From the NCBI GenBank assembly GCA_947177375.1, contig CAMWUF010000011.1:1-11368 (forward strand): a stretch of 11,368 nt of DNA. Direction: 5' to 3'. The notes under the pieces are model-generated. The model made no database searches and had not been told where the DNA came from. It was given only the letters and a program-made list of their open reading frames with translations. A program made the translations under genes and the position numbers. This DNA comes from an uncultured Ruminococcus sp. GTDB lineage: Bacteria > Bacillota > Clostridia > Oscillospirales > Ruminococcaceae. Of the stretch, positions 1 through 6,599 are shown in pieces; within the stretch, counting starts at the first letter, position 1, and each line of letters begins with the position of its first letter.

Positions 1-324
1 TATATTTTCCGGTTCTGCATAAACTTTGCTAACAAGCTTCGGAATACAGTCTGGAATCATAAACTTATCTGGAAGATAATTTTCTGTTCTAAATAAAATC
101 CAATCACTATAAATATAATTTTTTCTTTCTTCAGAATATAAAATAGCAAGTTCTGGATAAGCTAATTTTTGAGGACGTTTTCTATCTTCATGACGATGCA
201 ATCTGCCAGACCTTTGAAGCAATAAATCCATTGGACAAAGTTCTGTTATCATGTAATCAAAATCAATATCCAATGATTGCTCTAATACTTGTGTACCGAC
301 GATAATTAATTTATTTCTTTGTTC
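1..324 (-). pseudogene. cas3: C-terminal continuation of the interrupted cas3 (helicase motifs V and VI), partial at window edge
   Basis: Reading on in the same frame after TAA 325-327 gives 108 sense codons to the window edge with no further stop. They begin EQRNKLIIVGTQVLEQ and contain motif V (VGTQVLEQSLDIDFD) and motif VI (LLQRSGRLHRH), the arginine-finger region Cas3 needs for ATP-driven translocation. Because the frame is unchanged, one base substitution (for example CAA to TAA, Gln to stop) accounts for the break; no indel is needed. I see no ribosome binding site that would start this piece separately. The nearest in-frame ATG lies inside the conserved helicase core (DYMITEL), so independent translation is unlikely. 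The rest of the gene, and any cas8/cascade genes, would lie beyond position 1. Confidence 0.85.
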
Positions 325-2154
325 TTATTTAGAATCTTTACCAACTCTTTTAAGCAGTTCTTTTTCAATATTTGCCCTGTCTGTTGCAATAAACCGACTA
401 TGAAAACAAATAATTTCAAAATCTTGTAATGCTTCTGCTTCTGAAAATTTACTACTTAATTCTTGTGCATAATTCACAGTATTTACAATTACTGCCATAC
501 AGCCACCATCTGAAAGCTTTTCTGAAATTTTAGCAATTAAATCAATTTCTTGCAATTTTATAACAGATACTGTTTTACTTGCGACATCATTTTCTAATTT
601 TTCATGTATCACCGTATTCGTATCATGATTAATATAAGTTAAAGCAGGATATTGTAAATTATCACAAGAATCAGAAAATATAGCAGATTTATGATAAGCT
701 TTTATTAATGCATTTCTTCTTTGTGGAGGAAGTGTTGCAGAAAGAATAATAACAGGCACATGATAAGCTTTCATCCAAGTCAACGTATGGTCAAGATAAA
801 TATTCATATAAGCATCATAAGCATGACATTCATCAATAATTACAACTTTTCCAGCAAGTCCTAAATGTCGAAGCATAACATGTTTTTGTTTCAGAGAAGC
901 AAGTAAAAATTGGTCTACTGTAGCAATCACAAAATCTGCTAATAATGCATTTTTACGTCTCTCAAACCATTCATGCACGATAATAGTTTCATCGTCAGCA
1001 TCTTCAGAATATATGGCAGAACCCTGTAATAAATTCTGATATTCGTCATTTAAATCTGTCATACCATGTGCAAGCCTAATCGTATGTGTTTCATCATTTT
1101 CTAATTTTGTTGTCCATTCATGAATTCTATCAAAAATACCATTTGCAGTTGCCTGTGTAGGCAATCCGAAATACACACCACCTGCACCAGACTTTCCAGC
1201 TAATATTTCTGCAATGGCAAGAGCTGTTTCAGTTTTGCCAACTCCCATAGGAGCTTCTAAAATATAAATTCCAGATTGATTATGTTCAGCAACAATTTTC
1301 ATGACAGCATTTTGAAATGCTTTCGGCTTAAATTCTTTAAAACGCTTTTGAAACAATTCTTGAACCTGAAAAGGATATATTTCTGAAACTCCCCATTTTT
1401 CAGGAAAATGTAATTTATCCCATGCTTGTTGGATTCTGTTTTTTATTTCTTGTTCATCATTTAAAATTTTTAATGCATCTATATACGGGAAATAATTTGT
1501 ATTACTTGCAATCCAATCCGCTGTAATTAACAATCCAGTCAGAATCATTTGTACTGGTATACCAGGCTTTGGCAAATTTTCCATTGTAAAACCAGTTTCT
1601 TCAAGTGCTTCACAAATCCATTCTTCCCAAAGCTGTCGCCATTCTTTCTCTTGTTTCCCATTTTTGCCGAAATAATTCGCCCGATATAAACTTAATTGAT
1701 TCATACTTTGCTGACTTTTTCCATGATGAGAGCCAATAATACTACTAATTTCTTTTGGAAAATGATATTCTTCTAGAATTACTTGTCCTGCAATCGCATG
1801 ATGAGATTTTGAAACTTCCCTCATAGTTGAAATTATAATTCCCATATCTGAAAGACTATCTGCATAACCTTGAATATTTTTAAAAATCTTACTTTGAAAT
1901 GCAGGGGTTAATTTTCCAATATCATGTAACAAAGCAATTAATTCACAAAAATCACGTCCACGTTTGATTGCCTGGTCTGCATCATAACTAAATGCAAGCT
2001 GTTTTGCAATAAATTCTACTATAGAATCTGAAAGCCACTTATCATATAATTTTTTTATTATTCCTGCTGTATCTAATGCATGCATTTTCAATGGAAGCCA
2101 TTGTGCATTGTTATTATAATTACTTTTTCCAGCAATATAATCTATTTTTTTCAT
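325..2154 (-). CDS. cas3: CRISPR-associated Cas3 HD-nuclease/helicase, N-terminal part ended by premature stop
   Basis: Cas3 is the nuclease-helicase recruited by Cascade to unwind and degrade target DNA in type I CRISPR interference. This 609-residue product has the N-terminal HD nuclease domain: H25, the HD pair H77-D78 in ALLHDIGK, SHH near 117-119, SHHG near 142-145 and ADWIASN near 212-218. An SF2 helicase follows: Walker A APMGVGKTE near 301-309, DECH box 441-444, SAT 472-474 and a motif IV-like VIVNTVNYAQEL. It stops at TAA 325-327, before motifs V and VI. Those motifs lie in the same frame just downstream (1-324), so this is a nonsense-truncated gene and not a natural short form; intact type I-E Cas3 is about 880-950 residues. 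The WLPLKMH...DTAG start and the YDAYMNIYL segment after the DEAH box resemble I-E Cas3; subtype is an inference. A good SD (AGGAG, about 2162-2166) precedes the ATG. HU lies 85 bp upstream, and cas3 has little room for its own promoter. Confidence 0.9.
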   Translation of the reverse strand: MKKIDYIAGKSNYNNNAQWLPLKMHALDTAGIIKKLYDKWLSDSIVEFIAKQLAFSYDADQAIKRGRDFCELIALLHDIGKLTPAFQSKIFKNIQGYADSLSDMGIIISTMREVSKSHHAIAGQVILEEYHFPKEISSIIGSHHGKSQQSMNQLSLYRANYFGKNGKQEKEWRQLWEEWICEALEETGFTMENLPKPGIPVQMILTGLLITADWIASNTNYFPYIDALKILNDEQEIKNRIQQAWDKLHFPEKWGVSEIYPFQVQELFQKRFKEFKPKAFQNAVMKIVAEHNQSGIYILEAPMGVGKTETALAIAEILAGKSGAGGVYFGLPTQATANGIFDRIHEWTTKLENDETHTIRLAHGMTDLNDEYQNLLQGSAIYSEDADDETIIVHEWFERRKNALLADFVIATVDQFLLASLKQKHVMLRHLGLAGKVVIIDECHAYDAYMNIYLDHTLTWMKAYHVPVIILSATLPPQRRNALIKAYHKSAIFSDSCDNLQYPALTYINHDTNTVIHEKLENDVASKTVSVIKLQEIDLIAKISEKLSDGGCMAVIVNTVNYAQELSSKFSEAEALQDFEIICFHSRFIATDRANIEKELLKRVGKDSK

Positions 2155-2175
2155 GTTTTTTCTCCTTTTGTTTTT

Positions 2176-2219
2176 AATAATAAAAGCAACTCCCTCATCT
2201 TTTTTTAGATGAGGGAGTT
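2176..2219 (-). terminator. Rho-independent terminator of the HU gene
   Basis: A perfect 13-bp inverted repeat (AACTCCCTCATCT at 2188-2200 and AGATGAGGGAGTT at 2207-2219) has a 6-nt loop. In the minus-strand transcript it is followed by a T-rich tail, GCTTTTATTATT. It ends HU transcription and lies just ahead of cas3, so cas3 expression from the HU promoter would need read-through. Confidence 0.85.
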
Positions 2220-2239
2220 TCGCCGAAATTAGATAAAAA

Positions 2240-2515
2240 TTACTGATTGACAGATTCTTTCAGGTTTTTACCTGCTTTAAAAGCTGGAGCTTTACAAGCT
2301 TCAACAGTTTGCATTTCATGTGTGCGAGGATTCATACATTGTTTTGCTGCACGTTCACGCACTTCAAATACACCAAATCCTGTCAAAGTTACTTTGTCAC
2401 CCGCAACCAATGCATCTTTAATACTCTCAAATACAGCATCAACAAAAATGCCTGCATCTTTCTTAGATTTGCCAGTTTTCTGGGCAACTGCTTGAACTAA
2501 GTCTGCTTTCTTCAT
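2240..2515 (-). CDS. hup: HU family nucleoid DNA-binding protein
   Basis: This 91-residue protein has the normal length and pattern of HU. It has an N-terminal helical dimerisation region (MKKADLVQAVAQKTG...), the GFGVFEVRERAAK segment leading into the DNA-clasping beta arm, the NP pair at residues 62-63 at the arm tip, and the C-terminal PAFKAGKNLKESVN. HU binds and bends DNA non-specifically and compacts the nucleoid. The arm tip usually reads GRNP, but here it reads QCMNP: the intercalating proline P63 is kept, while the usual Gly-Arg is replaced by Cys60-Met61. The SD GGAGGAG (2523-2529) is 7 nt before the ATG and a consensus promoter is just upstream, so this is a strongly expressed single-gene unit. 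The exact paralogue name is uncertain. Confidence 0.95.
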   Translation of the reverse strand: MKKADLVQAVAQKTGKSKKDAGIFVDAVFESIKDALVAGDKVTLTGFGVFEVRERAAKQCMNPRTHEMQTVEACKAPAFKAGKNLKESVNQ

Positions 2516-2549
2516 AATAGCACTCCTCCGTTTTTCTTAATATAATCCC

Positions 2550-2578
2550 ATTATAAACTATTTATAGCGATTTGTCAA
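2550..2578 (-). promoter_or_regulatory. Sigma-A type promoter of the HU gene
   Basis: On the minus strand, TTGACA (2573-2578) and TATAAT (2550-2555) are separated by exactly 17 bp. Both hexamers match the vegetative consensus perfectly. Transcription should start around 2543, giving a leader of about 28 nt with the HU SD. Confidence 0.9.
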
Positions 2579-2635
2579 GGGTTTTTCTAAAAATCAGTGT
2601 TTCCATGAAAATTCATGCAAAATTTGGTTTAAATT

Positions 2636-2655
2636 TAGATAATATTAGATAATAT
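2636..2655. repeat. 10-bp tandem repeat, two copies
   Basis: TAGATAATAT occurs twice head to tail in the AT-rich gap between the trp operon and the HU promoter. With only two short AT-rich copies it could be chance or a small slippage product. No function is evident. Confidence 0.5.
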
Positions 2656-2666
2656 ATGAATGCTTT

Positions 2667-2690
2667 GACAAGCAATTCATTCTGCTTGTC
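2667..2690. repeat. Perfect 8-bp inverted repeat after the trp operon
   Basis: GACAAGCA (2667-2674) and TGCTTGTC (2683-2690) flank an 8-nt loop. It lies 15 bp beyond the last stop of the trp operon and could be its 3' end or terminator. On the minus strand the downstream sequence is AAAGCATTCAT, not a T-run, so a classical Rho-independent terminator is doubtful. Confidence 0.45.
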
Positions 2691-2705
2691 TTAAATCCTA
2701 AATTA

Positions 2706-2875
2706 TTATTCTAGTGGAAAATCAGATATTCTTTTTTCTGCAAATAGCAAGTGAATTTCTAGTGGGTGAATAATACCATCTTTTTTTCTTCATCACGTAT
2801 CTTTAGAATATCGTTAATAAATTCATCACTACAACCATTTTCTTTCATTTTCAATCTAAATTCTTCATCTGTCAT
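2706..2875 (-). CDS. Small ORF coupled to trpA; 38 aa, or 56 aa after a -1 frameshift
   Basis: The ATG (2873-2875) overlaps the trpA stop in an ATGA, as at other junctions of this operon. The first frame encodes 38 residues (MTDEEFRLKMKENG...) and stops at TAG 2759-2761. An A7 run ends with the heptamer A-AAA-AAG (2786 down to 2780), phased exactly as in known -1 slippery sites such as that of dnaX. A -1 shift there continues as ...EEKKDGIIHPLEIHLLFAEK... to TAA 2706-2708, giving 56 residues of plausible acidic/amphipathic sequence. The alternative is loss of one A from an ancestral A8 run, by mutation or base-calling error. An upstream GAAGGA is rather distant, so reinitiation after trpA is the likely start. 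I do not recognise the product and assign no function. There is no clear stimulatory hairpin or SD next to the heptamer. Confidence 0.5.
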
Positions 2876-3672
2876 GATATTTTATCAAGTCCTTCTCTTA
2901 GCTCTTGACAGATTGTTACAATTTCAGGGATAGCATTTTGTCCAAATTCACCGATTTTATTTACAATGGCACTGCCAACAATAACACCATCACAATAAGC
3001 ACTCATTTTATGGGCAGTTTCTCCGTCACGAATGCCAAAACCTACACAATAAGGAATCTTTGCAGAATTTTTTACTTCACCAAAAAAAGCATTAAAATCC
3101 GTATCAAAATGACTTCTCATACCTGTTACACCAACAGAAGAAACACAATATAAAAACCCTTGTGCTTTTGAAGCAATTTTTGCAATTCTGCCTGTAGATG
3201 CTGGCGTTACAAGACTAATATTATAAATATTATTTTTCTCTGATGCTTCTTGAAATTCGTCATGTTCTTCAAAAGGCAAATCTGGTACAATGACACCATC
3301 AATGCCAACTTCACGGCATTTTTCAAAGAAATAATCTGTTCCTGTTCTAAAAATCGTATTTGCATATAGCATTAATAATAATGGCATATTAGTTTGTGTT
3401 CTTAATTTTTTTACCAGTTCAAATACGCCTTTTAATGTCGTATGATAATCTCTGATTGCACGTAAACTAGCTTCTTGAATGACTTTACCCTCTGCAATCG
3501 GGTCTGAAAACGGCACACCAATTTCAATAATATCTGCACCGTTTTGTTCCATTGCTAAAATAGCTTGTTCTGTCAAATCAAAGCCACCATCACCAGCAGC
3601 AATATAAGTAATTAAAGCTTTTTTATTTTCAGCTTTCAATTGCTTAAATTTTTCATCAATTCTATTACTCAC
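2872..3672 (-). CDS. trpA: Tryptophan synthase alpha subunit
   Basis: TrpA cleaves indole-3-glycerol phosphate to indole and glyceraldehyde-3-phosphate, and channels the indole to TrpB in the alpha2-beta2 complex. The 266-residue length is typical. IIEIGVPFSDPIAEG carries the catalytic Glu (E50, E. coli Glu49). The second catalytic acid, Asp60 in E. coli, aligns with Glu61 here. Phosphate-site motifs GFGIRDG and GVIVGSAIV are present, as is GVTGMRSH in the loop-6 region. The start codon is GTG at 3670-3672, overlapping the trpB end by 8 bp; an SD GAGGAG lies 9 nt upstream inside trpB, which supports this start and coupled translation. The TGA stop overlaps the ATG of the next small ORF. Confidence 0.97.
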   Translation of the reverse strand: MSNRIDEKFKQLKAENKKALITYIAAGDGGFDLTEQAILAMEQNGADIIEIGVPFSDPIAEGKVIQEASLRAIRDYHTTLKGVFELVKKLRTQTNMPLLLMLYANTIFRTGTDYFFEKCREVGIDGVIVPDLPFEEHDEFQEASEKNNIYNISLVTPASTGRIAKIASKAQGFLYCVSSVGVTGMRSHFDTDFNAFFGEVKNSAKIPYCVGFGIRDGETAHKMSAYCDGVIVGSAIVNKIGEFGQNAIPEIVTICQELREGLDKIS

Positions 3673-4852
3673 TTAAATTCACTCCTCTATATCTTGCAAT
3701 TTGCTGAACGTCTTTGTCACCACGTCCAGAAAGATTAATAATCATAATTTGGTCTGGTTTCATAGTAGGTGCAATTTTCCTTGCAGCTGCAACAGCATGT
3801 GCAGATTCTACAGCGGGAATAATACCCTCTGTTTTAGAAAGATATTCAAATGCCTGCACAGCTTCTTCATCTGTAATGCTAATATAATCTGCACGACCTG
3901 TTTCATGCAAATAGGCATGTTCAGGACCAATACCTGGATAATCTAAGCCTGCTGAAATAGAATATACAGGTGCAATTTGCCCTTCTTCATTCTGTAAAAA
4001 TACAGATTTCATACCATGAAAAATCCCTAAATCACCTTTAGACAAAGTCGCCGCATGTTCTGGTGTATCAATACCACGACCGCCAGCTTCAGCTCCAACC
4101 AGTCTAACACTTGTATCAGGAATAAAATCATAGAAAATTCCCATTGCATTAGAACCACCGCCAACACAGGCAACAACACAATCAGGTAATTTTCCCTCTG
4201 CTTGCACAATTTGCTTTTTGGCTTCTTCGCCGATAATTTTTTGAAAATCACGTACCATTGTTGGATACGGGTGCGGACCCATGACGGAACCAATACAATA
4301 AAAAGTCGTTGCAATATTTGTTGCCCAATCACGCATTGCTTCATTAATCGCATCTTTTAGTGTTGCTGTACCAGAATCAACACCAGTTACTTTTGCACCC
4401 AATAATTCCATTCTGTACACATTTAAAGCCTGACGTTCCATATCTTCACGTCCCATATAGACTTCACATTCCATGTTAAAATATGCACAAATAGTAGCTG
4501 TTGCAACACCATGTTGTCCTGCACCAGTTTCCGCAATCACACGTTTTTTGCCCATGTGTTTTGCAAGTAAAACTTGTCCCAATGCATTATTAATCTTGTG
4601 AGAACCTGTATGATTCAAATCTTCACGCTTAATATAAATTTTCGCACCGCCTAAATCTTTTGTCATTTTTTCAGCATAATATAACAATGACGGACGGAAT
4701 GCGTAATTTTTATATAAATCATGTAATTCTGCCAAAAATACAGGGTCATTTTTATATTTATCATAAGCTTCCTGTAATTCTGAAACTGCATTCATTACAG
4801 TTTCAGGGACATATTGTCCGCCAAACTTGCCAAATCTTCCGATTTTACCCAT
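3665..4852 (-). CDS. trpB: Tryptophan synthase beta subunit
   Basis: TrpB is the PLP enzyme that condenses indole with serine to tryptophan. The 395-residue protein has the usual TrpB1 layout. RFGKFGGQYVPE is at the N-terminus. The PLP Schiff-base lysine is K86 in HTGSHKINNA, and the catalytic glutamate is E108 in ETGAGQHG. The phosphate-cradle motif CVGGGSNAMG lies in the middle, and LSGRGDKD near the C-terminus contacts the pyridine ring. The SD AAGGA sits 5 nt before the ATG. A 30-nt gap separates it from the upstream cupin gene, the widest gap inside the operon, and it overlaps trpA by 8 bp. No key residue is missing, so it should be active. Confidence 0.98.
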   Translation of the reverse strand: MGKIGRFGKFGGQYVPETVMNAVSELQEAYDKYKNDPVFLAELHDLYKNYAFRPSLLYYAEKMTKDLGGAKIYIKREDLNHTGSHKINNALGQVLLAKHMGKKRVIAETGAGQHGVATATICAYFNMECEVYMGREDMERQALNVYRMELLGAKVTGVDSGTATLKDAINEAMRDWATNIATTFYCIGSVMGPHPYPTMVRDFQKIIGEEAKKQIVQAEGKLPDCVVACVGGGSNAMGIFYDFIPDTSVRLVGAEAGGRGIDTPEHAATLSKGDLGIFHGMKSVFLQNEEGQIAPVYSISAGLDYPGIGPEHAYLHETGRADYISITDEEAVQAFEYLSKTEGIIPAVESAHAVAAARKIAPTMKPDQIMIINLSGRGDKDVQQIARYRGVNLSE

Positions 4853-4882
4853 AAAAATCCTTCTTTCTCTTTTTATTTTAAT

Positions 4883-5200
4883 TTATTCAGGCATGATATT
4901 AATGCCAATCATAACTGTTACTTGTTCTGCATGATTCCAGACAGAATGCGGAATCGTTCCATTTACCAGATAACTTTCATTTTTTTTAAGAACAATGCTT
5001 TTATCATCAAGTTTAATTTCTGCTTCACCCTCTGTAACAATAAACAAATGATTATGTGCATGTGTATGATTTTGCAAAGGTCCTCCGCCGTTCTGTTCCA
5101 AATACGCAATCGAACAATCTAACATATTACCTTTGTCATATAATTTCTGTGCTAAAAAATGCACATGTTCTGGCGGTGTAAAAAACTTATTATCCTGCAT
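4883..5200 (-). CDS. Small single-domain cupin protein inside the trp operon
   Basis: This 105-residue protein has the conserved cupin beta-barrel pattern. Motif 1 is PLQNHTHAHNHLFIVTEGE, with the HxH metal pair and the trailing G. Motif 2 is the NGTIPHSVWNH segment, with the third metal histidine. The usual motif-1 glutamate is replaced by His (HTHAHNH), so metal ligation may be all-histidine. There is no signal peptide, so it is cytosolic. The ATG overlaps the trpF end by 11 bp, with AGAGGG 7 nt upstream, so it is probably translated with the pathway enzymes. Small cupins can be enzymes, isomerases or ligand sensors, and the sequence does not say which. A link to anthranilate, indole or tryptophan handling is suggested only by position. 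Confidence 0.85.
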   Translation of the reverse strand: MQDNKFFTPPEHVHFLAQKLYDKGNMLDCSIAYLEQNGGGPLQNHTHAHNHLFIVTEGEAEIKLDDKSIVLKKNESYLVNGTIPHSVWNHAEQVTVMIGINIMPE

Positions 5201-5819
5201 TGCAAATCCCTCTTATGTTCTGTACTAGTTTACTAATTTTATGCAAATCTTTACATTTTTCTGTTTCGACACTGCTGGAAACATCAATGCCATAAGGCTG
5301 AACAAAATGAATTGCTTCTGGAAGATTCGTTTCAGAAATACCTCCAGCTAAGAAAAATAATTTTTCAGGCTTATTTTTCGCAATCAAATCCCAATTTGCA
5401 ATTGTTCCTGTTCCGCCATGAGAAATTGCAGAAAAGCTGTCAAGTACTAATTTATCAACAGGTAATTTATCTGCTTTTTGAATATCTTCTGCATTCCGCA
5501 CACGGACAGCTTTCCAGATTTCAAGTCCTATCTGTTTTTTAATCATTATCATTAAATTTTCTGATTCTTCGCCATGTAACTGAATGATATCTAAAAATTT
5601 CGCATAAGCTAAAATTTCTTCTAAATCTGGATTCACAAACACACCAACACGCTGAATAGCTGGATTTAAATTTTCATGTAATTTTTGCATTTGTTCAGGA
5701 GAAACATAACGCCAAAACGGCTTTGATAAAATAAATCCTGCATAATCTGGTGCATATTGATTTAAATAATTCACATCTTCCAGACGGCGAATCCCGCATA
5801 TTTTTAATTTGATACTCAT
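5190..5819 (-). CDS. trpF: Phosphoribosylanthranilate isomerase
   Basis: TrpF carries out the Amadori rearrangement of N-(5-phosphoribosyl)anthranilate to CdRP. At 209 residues it has normal single-domain TIM-barrel length. The catalytic base Cys8 is in LKICGI and the general acid Asp127 is in KLVLDSFS. QLHGEE, the FFLAGGIS phosphate loop and the C-terminal GIDVSSSVE motif are all visible. The substrate-binding segment reads SKPFWRYVSP where many homologues have KSRRYVSP; the Arg-Tyr-Val-Ser core is kept. The ATG overlaps the trpC stop in an ATGA. It is a separate gene here, unlike the trpC-trpF fusion of E. coli. Confidence 0.97.
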   Translation of the reverse strand: MSIKLKICGIRRLEDVNYLNQYAPDYAGFILSKPFWRYVSPEQMQKLHENLNPAIQRVGVFVNPDLEEILAYAKFLDIIQLHGEESENLMIMIKKQIGLEIWKAVRVRNAEDIQKADKLPVDKLVLDSFSAISHGGTGTIANWDLIAKNKPEKLFFLAGGISETNLPEAIHFVQPYGIDVSSSVETEKCKDLHKISKLVQNIRGICNAG

Positions 5820-6595
5820 GCTGTCCCCTCACGCAATGCATGAAGTGTTTTTGTAATATTATCACTTCGCATAAGCGTTTCGCCAATTAATACAGCATCA
5901 GCTCCATTTTTTTGAACAGTCAGCATATCAGTATTGTTTTTAATTCCACTTTCAGAAACAAATAACTGCCCTGCTTGTCTGAAATGACTTAATTCTGCTG
6001 TTGTAGATAAATCTACTTCAAAATTTTTTAAATTGCGATTATTCACGCCTAATAATTGAGGATTTAATTTTTGAACAGTTTCTATTTCCTGTGCGGTATG
6101 CACTTCAACAAGACAATCTAAATTTAAACTATGTGCCAGTTCAAAAAAATTTTTCATGTGTGAAAATTCTAATACACTCGCAATTAATAATATCGCAGAC
6201 GCACCTAATGCTTTTGCTTCGTAAATTTGATATTCATCAATGATAAAATCTTTTCTTAACACTGGAATTTTAACAGTTTCAGCAATATTTTTTAAATATT
6301 CGCTACTGCCTTGAAAATAATGTTCTTCTGTCAAACAGGAAATACAATCTGCACCTGCTAATTCATATTCTTTTGCCAATGCAACAGGCTGAAAATCTGG
6401 ACGAATTAAGCCTTTAGATGGAGAAGCTTTTTTCACTTCACAGATACAAGATAAGCCCTTTTTGCGTAATGCCTGAATAAAACTAGGCTTTTGTTCTGCC
6501 TGTTCGGCAAGTATTCGCATTTCTGTTAGAGAACAACGCTTTTTTTCAGCTTGTAATTGAATTTCTCTTTGTTGGCAGATTTCATCTAAAATCAT
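5816..6595 (-). CDS. trpC: Indole-3-glycerol phosphate synthase
   Basis: TrpC decarboxylates and cyclises CdRP to indole-3-glycerol phosphate. The 259 residues from the chosen ATG (6593-6595) match the normal family length. Active-site residues are all seen: E53 and K55 in CEVKKASPSKG, the general acid K115 in LRKDFIID, E164 in LVEVHTA, N185 and N187 in LGVNNRNL, and S214/S216 in FVSESGI. I chose this ATG because GGAG sits 7 nt upstream, overlapping the end of trpGD. An in-frame ATG at 6634 lies inside trpGD, lacks an SD and would add 13 residues unlike the family. The gene starts 4 nt after the trpGD stop and its TGA overlaps trpF by 4 bp. Confidence 0.97.
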   Translation of the reverse strand: MILDEICQQREIQLQAEKKRCSLTEMRILAEQAEQKPSFIQALRKKGLSCICEVKKASPSKGLIRPDFQPVALAKEYELAGADCISCLTEEHYFQGSSEYLKNIAETVKIPVLRKDFIIDEYQIYEAKALGASAILLIASVLEFSHMKNFFELAHSLNLDCLVEVHTAQEIETVQKLNPQLLGVNNRNLKNFEVDLSTTAELSHFRQAGQLFVSESGIKNNTDMLTVQKNGADAVLIGETLMRSDNITKTLHALREGTA

Positions 6596-6599
6596 AACA

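Noticed and set aside
325..327. Stop-codon reassignment or recoding of TAA in cas3
   Set aside because: HU, trpF, trpB, trpGD and the membrane protein all end normally at TAA, and nothing around 325 suggests a recoding signal.
1..2600. CRISPR array near cas3
   Set aside because: No regularly spaced repeats are present anywhere in the window; an array would have to lie outside it.
2709..2765. 9-bp direct repeat TTCTAGTGG (2709-2717 and 2757-2765)
   Set aside because: It is short, lies inside the frameshifted small ORF and has no accompanying structure; chance is sufficient.
4027..4353. 108-codon minus-strand ORF inside trpB
   Set aside because: It is an alternative frame within trpB with no SD or domain-like sequence. 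trpB motifs run through the whole stretch.
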